The position numbers and the translations under genes were made by a program. Positions 11,216 through 22,417 of a stretch of 64,000 nt of DNA are shown here, in pieces. The stretch covers positions 124,001-188,000 of the forward strand of contig JABELC010000012.1 of NCBI GenBank assembly GCA_028455995.1, written 5' to 3'. The notes below the pieces were generated by a model, which was not told where the DNA came from, made no database searches, and saw only the letters and a list, made by a program, of their open reading frames with translations. Positions within the stretch are counted from its first letter, which is position 1, and each line of letters begins with the position of its first letter. The stretch is from Scleromitrula shiraiana (lineage: Eukaryota; Ascomycota; Leotiomycetes; Helotiales; Sclerotiniaceae).

Positions 11216-12178
11216 ATGTTGTCTAAAACATTCCTCGGATTACTCATAGCTCTACTAAGCTTTGCAGCCAGAGCTCAACACCCATCATCCCTCTACTGGG
11301 ACGTATTTCACGCACCCCAAGTACCCGTCGTAGATCCACCACATAACTTCACGTTTTCTCCAACAACATATACACTGATTCACGGGACTCATTCCGCCGT
11401 TCTCATCGATGCGCCCGTGAACGTAGAAACGTCAAACGCACTTGCAGATTGGATAGAAGCCACCATTCCGAGCAAGAAACTCACCCATATCTATATCACG
11501 CACGGCCACGGTGATCATTTCTTCGGCATTCCAATCTTGCAACAACGCTTTCCGGGAGTTGTTGCAGTGGCGACGGATCGTGTCATTGCACATGTAGCGC
11601 AACAGTTAACCAACGATTCGCTTGTTGGATTTTGGGGTGCTGTATTTCCGGATCAGATACCTACACAAAATGAGACGATTCAGGCTTTGCCACCAAGTGG
11701 TGAGTTTTATCTCGAGGGACATGCATTGAGAGCCGTGGAAGTGGGACAAAGTGATACATATAATACCACTGTTCTACATGTACCGGATCTGGATCTTGTG
11801 GTGACAGGTGATAGCGTTTATGGAGAATGTTTCCAGTATCTTGTTGAGACAAACACCACGGAATTGCGGGCGCAATGGATTGCAGCTATTGATAGAATTG
11901 AGGCATTGAAGCCAAAGATTGTAGTACCGAGTCATAAACAGCTTTGGGATGGATACGGAACGGATCACTTTGAGAAGACGAGACAGTATATTAGGGATTG
12001 GGAAGAGTTGATTGGTATTTCAAAGAATGGTGAAGATCTTTTTGAGAGGATTACAACGTTGTATCCGCAAAGAGTTGGTGATTGGATTCTTAGCATTAGT
12101 ATCGAAGAAGTGTTTCCAGACGCACGTGCTGGGGTGGTGAAAGGAAGAGATCTATTTCCAGCGCCTATGATGAACTAG
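11216..12178 (+). CDS. secreted metallo-beta-lactamase-fold hydrolase
   Basis: Single exon, 320 aa from the ATG at 11216. A longer in-frame start at 11168 would put 16 polar residues before a clear signal peptide (MLSKTFLGLLIALLSFAARA), so 11216 is preferred. The MBL-fold zinc site is complete: THGHGDHFFG (HxHxDH) near residue 100, a later VTGDSVYGE Asp and PSHKQLW His. Fungal homologues are generally annotated only as MBL-fold hydrolases, and the substrate is not predictable. A secreted or vacuolar location is inferred from the leader. It has four NxT/S sequons of the NTT/NFT type. The reading frame is intact and the codon use resembles the neighbours. Confidence 0.88.
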   Translation: MLSKTFLGLLIALLSFAARAQHPSSLYWDVFHAPQVPVVDPPHNFTFSPTTYTLIHGTHSAVLIDAPVNVETSNALADWIEATIPSKKLTHIYITHGHGDHFFGIPILQQRFPGVVAVATDRVIAHVAQQLTNDSLVGFWGAVFPDQIPTQNETIQALPPSGEFYLEGHALRAVEVGQSDTYNTTVLHVPDLDLVVTGDSVYGECFQYLVETNTTELRAQWIAAIDRIEALKPKIVVPSHKQLWDGYGTDHFEKTRQYIRDWEELIGISKNGEDLFERITTLYPQRVGDWILSISIEEVFPDARAGVVKGRDLFPAPMMN

Positions 12179-12777
12179 ACGAGTACCAAAGTCTAAATGC
12201 GACGGGAAGCCGGTAATAGTTAGACGACTCTTTGAAGCATCCAGATATATGCTTTCATAGCGAAAGAGAAAGAAAGGATTTCCTCGCACCTGGTTTTCAA
12301 TCCAGAATTTGTACTTCCGCCAGTCAGTATAGCCATATGTAGATTTCTGTGATTCCATAGCAAGATGTTATCATAGTATGCAGTTAGAGCGAGTAGAACA
12401 TAATATTCATCTATCTAACCGAAAAGGGGAAATAGTTCCCCGCCAAGAAGCTTATCAGACATTCATCCCCACTCTTGCATGAAATATCGTTGTGGAAGAT
12501 AGACAACCCAAGAAGAAAGTCACTGCGTTCATTGATAAGGTTCAGACGACATGGATTATAGTAGTGCAATTTGTTTGTGCTGGTATGGCTTTTTTATTTA
12601 ACTGTTGCCGGGCCCGCATGCTTGGGATTGGGGAGCTCTCAGAATTAATGATTTTTTTCCGGATTCTTTATCAAGATCAATAAAGTTATGAGCGCTGTGA
12701 GTAGTCCCGATTCGGATTCGAGGCGATTTGAATGCAAATCTAACGACTGCATCATGTAGCCTGTTTTTAACTCATCG
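12179..12777. other. intergenic / upstream of ammonium transporter
   Basis: A short GTG-started open frame at 12492-12683 has a hydrophobic stretch but no homology I recognise. No ATG joins it to the transporter. Confidence 0.45.
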
Positions 12778-14360
12778 ATGGCGAGGGGTGGAAACCCTCA
12801 GCTGGTAGATGTAAATGCACAGTACTCTGGATTCGAATACCACTATGTATATCTTATTTTCTGTGGCTTCATCGTTTGGCTTGTAAGTTAAGATATAATT
12901 CAAGACTTCTTGTAAAACTTCAAGCTGACATCCTCTCAAGATCATACCAGGTATAGGACTTCTTTATGGTGGCCTAGCTCGTCGCAAATCTGCTCTCACG
13001 TTACTTTTCCAGTCTCTCCTTGTTGCTGCCGTTACCACATTTCAATGGATGTTCTGGGGCTATACACTCGCATACTCTCGCACTGCCGGCCCATTCATTG
13101 GGGATATGGCTAATTTTGGAATGATAAATGTCATGGCTGCACCATCACCGGGCAGTGCTGTCATACCGGAGATTGTATTTTGTCTCTATCAATTGTTGTT
13201 TTGCGCATGTACTGTTCAGATTGTGGTTGGGGGTGCGTTTGAACGAGGTAGGATTGTCCCAAGTTTGGTATTCGGGTTTTGGTGGGCGACAATAGTTTAT
13301 TGTCCGATCGCGTGCTGGACTTGGAACTCTAACGGCTGGTTGTACAATGTAAGAAGATTTAGCAATAAGCTCCAATGGTATCGTGACTGGCGAGCTAACG
13401 TAGATTCAGTTGCCTTCCTTAGACTTTGCAGGTGGCGGGCCAGTCCATATTGCGTCGGGCTGGTCCGCTTTGGCATATGCACTCGTTCTAGGAAAGCGCA
13501 AGCACACTGGCGAGAAGTCCCATGGAAAGCCTCACAACACAACACTTGTCTTTCTCGGCACAGTCCTGATATGGTTTGGATGGTTCGGATTCAATGGTGG
13601 TAGTGCGCTGAATGCATCTATGAGAGCAATGCTCGCAGCATTTAACACCAACACGGCAGCCTGCACAGGAATGCTAGGTTGGGTTTTTGTAGATTACGTG
13701 AAACATGGAAGAAAGTTCAGTGTCGTAGGAGCTTGCGAAGGAGCTATCGCAGGACTTGTGGGGATTACTCCTGCTGCCGGATATGTTTCTGTCTGGTGTG
13801 CAGCAGTTATTGGATTCATAACGGCTATAGTGTGTGCGCTTTTGCAAAACTTAAACAACTGGCTTCATATTGATGAGGGAATGGATGTTTTCAAGCTGCA
13901 TGGCGTTGGCGGAATGGTCGGGAGCTTCTTAACGGGGATTTTCGCAACTTCATCAAGTAAGAATATATCTAATATGCAATTTGTGATGAGGATGTTAGAC
14001 TAACAAAATACAGTCAGTATGCTGGATGGCGTAACTTCAGCCCCAGGAGGAATTGATGGTAACGGAATACAAGTCGGCAAACAGTTCGCCGAGATCACAG
14101 CAATATCCTCTTATTCGTTTCTCGTTTCTTGTGCCCTTCTCTATATCCTGAAGTTTATACCAGGGATGCATCTGAGAGTGACGGAAGAAGCTGAAATACA
14201 GGGATTGGATATGGATCAATTTTTCGACGAACAAATTGGTGACTGGGGGATGTTTGATGAAGTTCAGCAAAGAAAGATAATTCTGGAAGGAAGTTCGCCG
14301 GGAACCCCGCAAGTAGAGGAGCTTCATGGGGAAGCAGACGGCCAGATGAAGAAGGCCTAG
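12778..14360 (+). CDS. ammonium transporter (Amt/Mep/Rh family)
   Basis: High-affinity ammonium permease of the plasma membrane. Exons 12778-12882, 12941-13348, 13410-13956 and 14014-14360 join to 468 aa, the usual Mep length. About eleven membrane segments are apparent. Family landmarks are GIGLLYGGLARRKSA after TM1, FQWMFWGYTLAYS in TM3, the first pore His in GGGPVHIASG, the conserved Asp in LPSLDFAGGG, and the second pore His in FKLHGVGGMVG. The C-terminal cytosolic tail begins GLDMDQFFDEQIGDW; the DxxxFDE-like region is typical of the regulatory tail. The N-terminus is short, about 30 residues before TM1, and starts from the only suitable ATG. Nitrogen-repressed expression is usual for the family, but I did not identify a specific control site. 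Confidence 0.93.
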
Positions 14361-15180
14361 TCATCATATCCATGGCGAAAATCTGAGTCTATATAAACTC
14401 CTAGCCGAGGTAGATGTATTAGATAGATCACAACATATCATCCCTGATAAATCAATTATATCAAAGTCCTCGTCAGGTTTTTAACTCGTACCATAAACCA
14501 AATCATTTATCGCTGCACCGAACTCCTGCACATAAATTTTTTTGGTAGAGTAGACTGTGTTTGCTACGGCTCGTATTCGATACACAGGAAGGAGTCGTTA
14601 AGCACAATGCTGAGTAAGATATTTTCCTATCTAGGTATTTGATACGCAAGTGAATCAGATCAGATGCAATGGATCGTACATAATCCTGGGTTGAATACTC
14701 ACTTGAATACATGAATGCAGCCTAAACTCAAGAAACTTCTGTCTTCATCGACTTTTAGTGGTAGGATTCCACATTGCTTTATATTCGTGATTGAAGTTGC
14801 GATTGTAGGGTTCTTTACATTATGCTCTGCAAGTTTCGGCCCAGACTTTTCTTCAGATCTGGTTTACGAATTATCTAAGTAGTTACTAATATGATAACAT
14901 TCAGATTCAATATATTCGTTGATTTCACTAGCTTAATCCAGGCTACAAGTGAATGTATACAGAGGTCTGACATCGGTGAATGAGGTAATCTTAAAGATCC
15001 TTTCTTGTAATATAATGAATTTCTTTTGGAATGACATTCAAATCTATGCTGTCTTCCGTAATTAGATACGGCCAATGTGATAAGATACGAAACTAGAAAT
15101 ACTACTAGCCCATGACGCGCTAAAAGCTACATGTACGGTGAAGGTTTAAGGCGAAGGGTTTCCCCTCATTCATTTCTGTT
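14361..15180. other. intergenic, nothing recognised
   Basis: Spacer between the ammonium transporter and the flavoprotein gene; no supported gene. Confidence 0.5.
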
Positions 15181-15188
15181 TATAAATA
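15181..15188 (+). promoter_or_regulatory. TATA box of the flavoprotein gene
   Basis: TATAAATA lies 96 bp upstream of the ATG at 15277. Confidence 0.5.
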
Positions 15189-15276
15189 GCTTTTTTGAGA
15201 GTCTATCTTGCAATTCTGTTTTCTTGTTTAAAATTTTCGACACACCTTATTGACCAATCCATTTGAACATATCAAC

Positions 15277-16848
15277 ATGGTGTCTCTTAAACGTTTCTCT
15301 GTTTTGGCTTTGGTCATTGCCCCTCATCTTGCAGTTGGCGCGCCGGAACAACTTGTTCCGTCTACCAGCGGCACCGTCACGCAGATCGTCAATCGAGATG
15401 TTGTGATTATCGGAGGAGGATCCACAGGTACATACGCAGCAATACGGCTCAAAGATTCCGGAAAATCCGTCGTTGTTGTCGAGAAACAGGATGTACTAGG
15501 TGGTCATACAAACACATACACGGATCCCACGACTGGTGATCCAATTGACTATGGTGTGCAATTCTTCCATAACACGGCTCTTGTCAAGAATTATACTTCT
15601 CGCCTCAATGTTTCTATGACCGTCGCCAACACGACGGGCGGCGCCTCAAGTGTTGCATATTGTGATTTTGCCACGGGCATCCAAGATACTACGTTTAGTG
15701 CAGGCAATATCACCGATGGTCTTACAAAATATGTTCAACAGTTATCGTTGTATCCATATCTCGAATCCGGATTTGAACTTCCAAGTCCCGTGCCGTCTGA
15801 CTGTAAGTATATATTTTTCCTTTTCCTTTTCCTTTTCCTTTTCCTTATCCTTTTCAACCCCCTAATCTCCGCAACCCCGGGTGGCATCTGCGTCTCCAAC
15901 CTTCAGCACCTACATGATTTAGTCAAATTCGTTTGTAGCTAGCAATAAGTATTAACTTTGGATGTTCTAGTATTGTTGTCATTTGGGGATTTTGCAATCA
16001 AATATTCCTTGGGTTTAGATTTCATGTCATTTATCGGGAACTTCGCCGAAGGTCTTGGTGATTTGCTTGCCCACCCAACTATCTACGTTTTCAAAAACTT
16101 CGGTCTCGGTGTGATCCAAGGTATTACCCAAGGCTTTCTCAAATCACCAAACGGTAATCACTTGATATACGAACATGCCATGAAGATACTCGGGCCAGAT
16201 GTTGAACTGAATAGTAACATTGTCAGTGTAACTCGCTCCGCTACAAATGTTAATATTGTCATCAACACCCCCAAAGGATCTAAACTCATCGTTGCCAAGC
16301 GTTTGGTTTTCACCATCCCTCCCAAGATTGAAAACCTTCAAGGGTGGGATTTGACAGCCAACGAGAGAACTCTCTTTGGGCAGTTTAACAGCTCCGGATA
16401 CTATGCAGCTGTTGTTAGGAATACAGGACTCCCCGCTGGAATCTCCGTAAGCAACGTGGGCACGAATAACATCTATAAACTCCCTACACTTCCTGGTATT
16501 TATATAATCTCACCAACGGATGTACCCAATGTGTTCAAACTCTGGTTCGGCAGTCCAATTTCAATGCCTGACGACCAAGTAAAGGACAGTATAATTGCAG
16601 AAATAAACCGTCTTCAAGTCCCAGGAAAGACCCAGTCCACTCCTGAGTTCTTGGCGTTTTCTAGTCACACCCCTTTTGAATTATGGGTTCCGTCAACTGC
16701 CATTGAGAAGGGTTTCTATAAGGACTTGTATGGACTTCAGGGACAGAGTCATACTTATTATACTGGTGCTGCATTCCACACCCACGATTCCAGCTTGTTG
16801 TGGCAGTTTACTGAGGAATTGCTTCAGCAAATTATCGCCAGCGTTTAG
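15277..16848 (+). CDS. secreted FAD-dependent amine-oxidase-like protein
   Basis: Flavoprotein of the amine oxidase/protoporphyrinogen oxidase fold. Exons 15277-15802 and 15971-16848 give 467 aa. The upstream TTG at 15250 is not used because the ATG at 15277 opens a signal peptide (MVSLKRFSVLALVIAPHLAVGA). The Rossmann dinucleotide motif VVIIGGGSTGTYAA lies at about residues 45-58 and is followed by the LGGHTNTY motif typical of the family. A C-terminal segment (AFHTHDSSLLWQFTEELL) resembles the FAD-contact end. Fungal relatives are annotated FAD/NAD(P)-binding or amine oxidase; substrate is unknown. The 168 bp intron carries a pure CCTTTT repeat at its 5' end. Secretion or vacuolar targeting is inferred. 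Confidence 0.85.
15821..15852 (+). repeat. CCTTTT-type microsatellite inside an intron
   Basis: Five near-perfect 6 bp units of pyrimidine sequence lie about 20 bp after the donor. The tract also sits far from the 3' splice site of this intron. Confidence 0.8.
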
Positions 16849-18622
16849 ATCAGTGAATGGTCGGTTTTTGGGGGCAGATTTAATTATGATTTACATAGAC
16901 TACAATGGTCGTATGGCTTGAGAAATGGGGAAACATTTATTTCAATTTGGGTGCTCACTTGTCGCTTGCACTAGGCGCGAAATGAGTTATCATGAATAGA
17001 TTTGCTTAAATCAAGTCGACGATATCGTAAAGAATGTGCGAAGTGAAGATGTTGTCTGTTGTGACTTGATGGTCCGTGCTCAATTTGTAATTCTGAATTA
17101 TTTCTTGCATCTACAGTACCTGAGCAATTTTCAACGCAGGAGATACAGCTCTACGTGAGCTCTATACGTGCGGAGACTTTTCTACAATTTGGCCCATGTA
17201 TATTAATAATTAAGCATCACTGATTGATGTTTGCACGCACCAGTCATGCATTACGAGCTTGATGACGGTTTTCAGAACATTGCTGGTGGCTCTTTCTACA
17301 TACTCTCCCCAAATATAATATTTTCACGAACTTAATTAGTATACGTAGTTCTTAAGAAGATTTGATCAAAGGATACTATATGACCGTAATCATCTAACCA
17401 GCAATCATTTCGATTCAACATAGTAGCACAGTTGCGATGAAAAGCTTCTGATTAGTGATCACTGATCACTGGATCTTTTAATCCCAATACACACCGTTAC
17501 TCCTTCTATGTGATCTCTCTTCATGTCTCGCGTTAGTTGTTTCCTTTCGTTACGATCTGGTAATCCGTCGCAATACTACCAATTATAATCCTATCTGCGC
17601 TAGGGGATGTATCTCCATTGAATATGGCGCCATTGGAAAGGATTGGAAACTCTAGTTAGGGGTTTTGGGACGTGGGGAGGAAGGTGAAATCTTCGTAATC
17701 TGTAAAAACTTAAATGGCTGTTGTCATCCAATTTTTGTTCCCCTAATGCACCGACGGATATTCTATTCTAATCAGATATGTTGTGTTATTTCACGAGTTG
17801 CGAAACAAGCATTCGAGATCCACAAGTAAAAAGATTTTCTTCGAAAATTCCTTCTAGAAGCTGTCAGATCAGGGACAGTGGAAATCTCTGCAGATCTAAA
17901 ACTCGGGAAGTCCGACAGATTCGATATATGCATGATCATGAACCAGGCGAGGTTCTATTACTAGTAATAACTGTGTACAACTCACCTCGAAAACCTTGAT
18001 TAGTCAGCCTATTGAGTCTATCTATGCATAAACCAGTTTCTGCCAGCATCAGGCATTAATTAATTAGATCGATCTATATTAAAAGATTAATTTATTTTTT
18101 TTTATCGAAATCAATTTATGGATATTAACGGCTTACCCCACTCATAAAACCATCTAGATGCATTTTTTTTCTTTTTCAATCGCCCACTACTAAATTAGAA
18201 CCCCCGCAATTAATTTTTTCAACTCCCACACACAGACTTTTTTTTTTTTTTTTTAATATTTATCAAATACCTTCCCCCCCCCCACCCCAATATTCCAATC
18301 TATTTATCTTTCTCCAACATCATTTCCTTCGCAGTCACAATAGAATATAGAAATTCTTATTATTTACATCCGAATCACTCGTTCTAGGTCTTGATATAAT
18401 CATAATTTTACTTAATATATCAAATCATCATCATCATCGAGTTTTCGTCCTTCCGTCGTCGCATTCGACTCAAGATACAACACAAAATACAATCGAAATA
18501 CAATCGAAATACAACACAAAATACAACACAAAATACAATTCATTTGATTTTTGAGGAACTTCACGTTTAAAAAAAGTTATTATCGAGTCTACTCGTATAT
18601 ATATTTTCAATTCGGCGCAAAG
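16849..18622. other. intergenic, 1.8 kb without a supported gene
   Basis: AT-rich. It holds a palindromic GTGATCACTGATCAC-like word near 17456, poly-T and poly-C tracts near 18238-18290 and imperfect AATACAA(T/C) repeats at 18475-18540 just upstream of the next gene. Confidence 0.5.
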
Positions 18623-18940
18623 ATGTCTGCCTCTCATATTCTCACACGAGCAATGCGCTTCGCCGCAACACCTCTCAAAGCATGTATATTTACCTCATTC
18701 TCCATTGCCATGATACCCATTATGCACAAAGAGTATGTAACCCCTTCCTAACCCTTGCTTTCCACATAGAGTTAACACAAAATCAGATTCGCACATGTAG
18801 AAAATTTAGAAGCACAACGAAGAGCCGCCCAATATCAAGAGCCTATCACGACCATTGGAAGAAGCATGTCAGCAATATGGGGTGATGCAAATGGTGGCAA
18901 AGAAAGGGGATTGATTGAGGGGGGTTACAGAATGGTTTAA
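18623..18940 (+). CDS. small conserved-looking protein with one hydrophobic segment
   Basis: Exons 18623-18732 and 18787-18940 (donor GTATGT, acceptor AATCAG) join to an 87 aa frame. The N-terminus is basic and amphipathic (MSASHILTRAMRFAATPLKA) and runs into a hydrophobic stretch (CIFTSFSIAMIPIM). A mitochondrial inner-membrane or signal-anchor protein is a reasonable inference. The second half is hydrophilic with an EAQRRAAQYQEP helix and a Gly-rich end. I cannot name a family. The precise splice closure and the codon content argue that this is a real gene although it lacks a long ORF. Confidence 0.55.
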
Positions 18941-19273
18941 ATTTCGATTTTACAATATCACGGTCAAATATATGGAGATTCGGAAGAGGCGATCCGCATA
19001 ATTCGATTGTCTTCGTCGCTGGCTTACTGTTTGCCTATCAGTGGCTGTGTCGTCGCATCAGGCAAAATACCCCTGTCGTTTACCCCAGACCTGCTTTTAT
19101 CCTTGCATAAGACAGTGACGTCAAGCTGTCTCGTAAGGTGTAACGACGATATATAAATGCATTTCCGGAGGATGTACGATCTCCTCATTTTATAAAGAAA
19201 CCAAAAAACCAAAATACAAATTACATAACTCATACACAAAGAAATACGAATATAAAAACGCACACACATCATT
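18941..19273. other. intergenic
   Basis: No gene seen; includes the 5' region of the next small gene with a CACACA/AAATACAA-rich leader. Confidence 0.5.
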
Positions 19274-19683
19274 ATGCCTATCAACGATAAAACTGGAGTC
19301 TCTGCGGGTGTCACTTGGGTAACATCAACCCTCGGGTAAGAACAGTCCTTTTCCTTCCAGTTTCTTTCCATCTTACCAACTACCATTATCTCCGGCCCAT
19401 AACAATCCATATCAACGAAGCCTCACCTTCTTCCAAACCAAATCCAACTAACTAATCTTGTTTTACTAGTAACGGCGTATCAGGTGTCCTCAACACAGGA
19501 GGTGGAGTCGTAGGAGCAGTTGGACGCGGGGCAGGAGAAACAGTAAACGGAGTCACAGGAAATGCAGGAAAGCCAGTCGGTGATGGGATCAAAGATGTTG
19601 GGGAGGGGATCGAGGGGGGGATTGCGAGGGTAGCTAAGGGGATTAAGCATGCGGGGGAGGGGCAGCATGGACCTATGAGATGA
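19274..19683 (+). CDS. small Gly/Val-rich protein, two exons
   Basis: Exons 19274-19335 and 19470-19683 (donor GTAAGA, acceptor TTACTAG, branch CTAAC near 19448) give 91 aa. The sequence is a run of small residues with repeating G-x-x-x-G spacing (VVGAVGRGAGETVNGVTGNA, then GDGIKDVGEGIEGGI), a Lys-rich patch and a short polar tail. Such Gly-zipper-like proteins often associate with membranes or form amphipathic helices, but that is inference. Many filamentous fungi carry small uncharacterised proteins of this type. No signal peptide is present. Confidence 0.55.
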
Positions 19684-21115
19684 GGTGGGGTTGTTGAATA
19701 ATCTAAGGATGGTTAATTGGGAGTTGGGATTTTAGGGAGGTGTACAAATCATTAACGGGTCAATATTTTAAGTTGGGAATTGGGAATTGGGAATTGGTTC
19801 TATGCTCATGGATTGGGGACAACTAGGGATTTGTTTATACCCGCCTATTAGTCTTGCAATTTGAATGTAGCAAGTTTCTCTTCGAATCACTGTCTTCGGA
19901 TTATGGTAGCCCCAAGAAACATTCGTGACATGCACAAAGATGTTCTGCATGCCGTGTAACGCTAAGATGCGCCACATTACCACTATGCTTCGCGTTTCCG
20001 ATTCGGTGAAGCGATAGAGTTGGGGATAGAGTTGGGAAGAGTATAGCTGCACGTTCAATATCCTCAGTATCATTCCATGTTTTCAGCTATTATTCAAAGG
20101 CATCATATTGACCTCTTCATGCCATCTAGAAGGGTACTCTCCTAAGTCAGGTCTTTATTGGTGGATGACGATGCTTTCTCATCCGATTACAACGCTCTGG
20201 AAGGGTCGAAGATAGTTTCAGATCTTAAGATTCAAAGCGAATATATAATTTCATTTTAAATATCTGAAATGAGAGCGAGTAGTATGAAATCGAATATCTT
20301 AAATAAAGGTAATCCTTCCTACAATTATCAATCAATAAGTCCTTGGTTAGGACTCAGAACTACTGGAGCAGCTTAGCTCCGTGTTGTCCGTTTGATACTT
20401 CAGACGTGAACTCGTTCAAACTTCACTTTAGCAAATAAGAAACTGCGTAGACAGATGAGCTCTCATATATGAATCTCAATCCAAGATTCACCCACTATTA
20501 GATAATCGATATTCAGCCACATGAAGGACGTCAGTGTTAAGATGAGACGGGGAAACACATAGACAACAAGATCATAACACGAACACAGATACATCGGATT
20601 TGATCAAACTTCCTCGGCAGAGTAGAAACTTCCACCCAAAAGGAATATGCCTCGTAACTTACCTATCGAGTGGGCAGTCATCTTTTCTTCTTGGCTAGGA
20701 TACTTCGGCGACTCGGCAACTTAACATCAAACATGGCCTTGAGATGAATACATTACTTCATTTCACTTTATTCACTTGACGTGAAAAGTGAGATGGATGG
20801 AAGTTTTCGGGCTCTCAAAACACCGTAGGCATGCAGTTTCAAGACTGATTCGGCCATCTTAATTTCCTCTAGGATAACTATTTTGTTTCGCTCTTCAATC
20901 AACGACTGGTACAATAACATTACTATCATAGTTATTGCTTTTGCTATTACTTTACAGAGCCTTTGTGCCATCTTGCCCAAGTAGGTATTTCCTTCACACT
21001 CTACAATCACTTCATAATACCTTCAGCAATGCCGATCTAACTTCTCAGACAAGAAAACGCAAAAGACATCCTATAGCCTCATCATTAAACCCAACCAAAA
21101 GAGTCACAAGAAAAG
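19684..21115. other. intergenic, 1.4 kb without a supported gene
   Basis: A TTGGGAA tandem repeat of about four units sits at 19773-19796. Nothing else is recognised. Confidence 0.5.
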
Positions 21116-22024
21116 ATGCCACCGCCATCACCTCCACCCCACAGACACATCATAGACGTGTCCTCCCCCTCCCCCGACGACCAAGCATGGGAACGCCCCT
21201 CCCCTAATCTCCTCTTCGCCTCCCTCCGCTGGCGCAACCGCCTTTTCCACAAAAGCATGACACCACCACCACCATCAATCTGCGATGCGAACCACCTACC
21301 CCACCCAACGGGAAACCATCGCCGCACACCCGCATCCCATGCCAACTCTCCGCCCTCTCGTCCTATCGCCTACACGTTGCACGTAGCATCTGAATTCCCA
21401 CCGGCCGAGTCGCTGCACGATGTAAGAGCGAGGTGTGATCAGCTGGAAGATGCGCGACTTCGAGCTAGGCATGCGGGTGTGGAATTGAGGTGGAGGGTGT
21501 TGGGGACGCAGAAAGTGGAATTTGATTGGGTTGCTGAGAGTCCTGTTGTTAGAATCTGGAGGCCGGTTCGGCAGCCGGTGGTGGTGGTGGCGCCTAGGTT
21601 GGCGCCTGCGGAAGGGCGGGGAAGTGGAGAGGGGAAGGGGAAGGGGAAGGGGAACGGAAAGGGAAAGGGAAGGGGTGAGGGAGGGGTACGAGCGATGATT
21701 GGGAGGGTGTTGGAGAGAGTGGGGGGAATGAGACGGGGGGAGGAGGAGGAGAGTAGACGGATGGGGGTTCAGAGGGAGAGGGTGAGGACTTGGTTGAGGG
21801 AGTCGGAGGAGGCGATGGCGGAGATGAGGGAGATGAACGAGTGGACTTTTGAGGAGAGAGCGAACGAGAGGGGTGCGTGGGTGCAGAGGACGAGTTTGGA
21901 GCTGAGGGAGTATGTTTGGATTAGGGGTACGGGGTACTGGTGGGAGGCGCTAGCGATGGGGAATCATCTGGGGAGGGATTGGGATATGTTTTATCATCGA
22001 GATGGAGTGGAAACGGTGTTTTAG
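21116..22024 (+). CDS. low-complexity hypothetical protein
   Basis: Single exon, 302 aa, not recognised. The first 35 residues are Pro/Ser/His-rich. Residues about 85-160 look globular (IAYTLHVASEF, then ELRWRVLGTQKVEFDWV). Then comes a Gly/Lys/Glu low-complexity linker coded by a GGGGAA hexamer tract, a charged helical region and a Trp/Tyr-rich end (YVWIRGTGYWWEALAMGNHLG). The gene switches abruptly from C-rich (first 250 bp) to G-rich coding strand. A long open frame on the reverse strand overlaps its start but is poorer in expected composition. Possibly a fungal-specific protein of unknown role. Confidence 0.5.
   Translation: MPPPSPPPHRHIIDVSSPSPDDQAWERPSPNLLFASLRWRNRLFHKSMTPPPPSICDANHLPHPTGNHRRTPASHANSPPSRPIAYTLHVASEFPPAESLHDVRARCDQLEDARLRARHAGVELRWRVLGTQKVEFDWVAESPVVRIWRPVRQPVVVVAPRLAPAEGRGSGEGKGKGKGNGKGKGRGEGGVRAMIGRVLERVGGMRRGEEEESRRMGVQRERVRTWLRESEEAMAEMREMNEWTFEERANERGAWVQRTSLELREYVWIRGTGYWWEALAMGNHLGRDWDMFYHRDGVETVF
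21634..21674 (+). repeat. GGGGAA-type purine hexamer tract, in coding sequence
   Basis: About six imperfect units of GGGAAG/GGGGAA encode a GKGKGKG linker in the hypothetical protein. Confidence 0.75.
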
Positions 22025-22417
22025 CTGGGAATTGGTTCTTCGCGTTACTCTGCATTCGATTGCCGATCTTCAATGGGATTCAATCGGCTTCTATATCTAT
22101 CGATGCTTGGCACGCACCATTTGTGGAAAGTCTCCATCAATATTACACGCGCTCTTCTAAAGGCATCAGTCGAAATTTCACAACTAGGACTTGCTGCTTC
22201 CAGTCGGCCTGATACTCAAATGGGTGTTGGATGACCGATTTGATCTCGGAAAGTAATGAAAAGTAGGATATTAAAAACAGATCGTAGAAAGCATAATCAC
22301 GTTACATCCACATAGATCAATGCAAGAATGAGATGATACAAAAATATATACATACACATCACTGTCTGCATCTTTTAAAACTTATTTCTTTGAAAACAGA
22401 ACACCTGAAAAGAAAAT
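22025..22417. other. convergent 3' intergenic region
   Basis: Separates the 3' ends of the plus-strand hypothetical and the minus-strand complex I subunit gene; no gene seen. Confidence 0.5.

Noticed and set aside
12492..12683. Open frame with a hydrophobic stretch just upstream of the ammonium transporter
   Set aside because: GTG start, no in-phase connection to the transporter and no recognised motif; the transporter has its own good ATG.
17440..17480. GATCACTGATCACTGGATC palindromic words considered as a TIR or operator
   Set aside because: No second arm at element-like distance and no flanking duplication; too short to claim.
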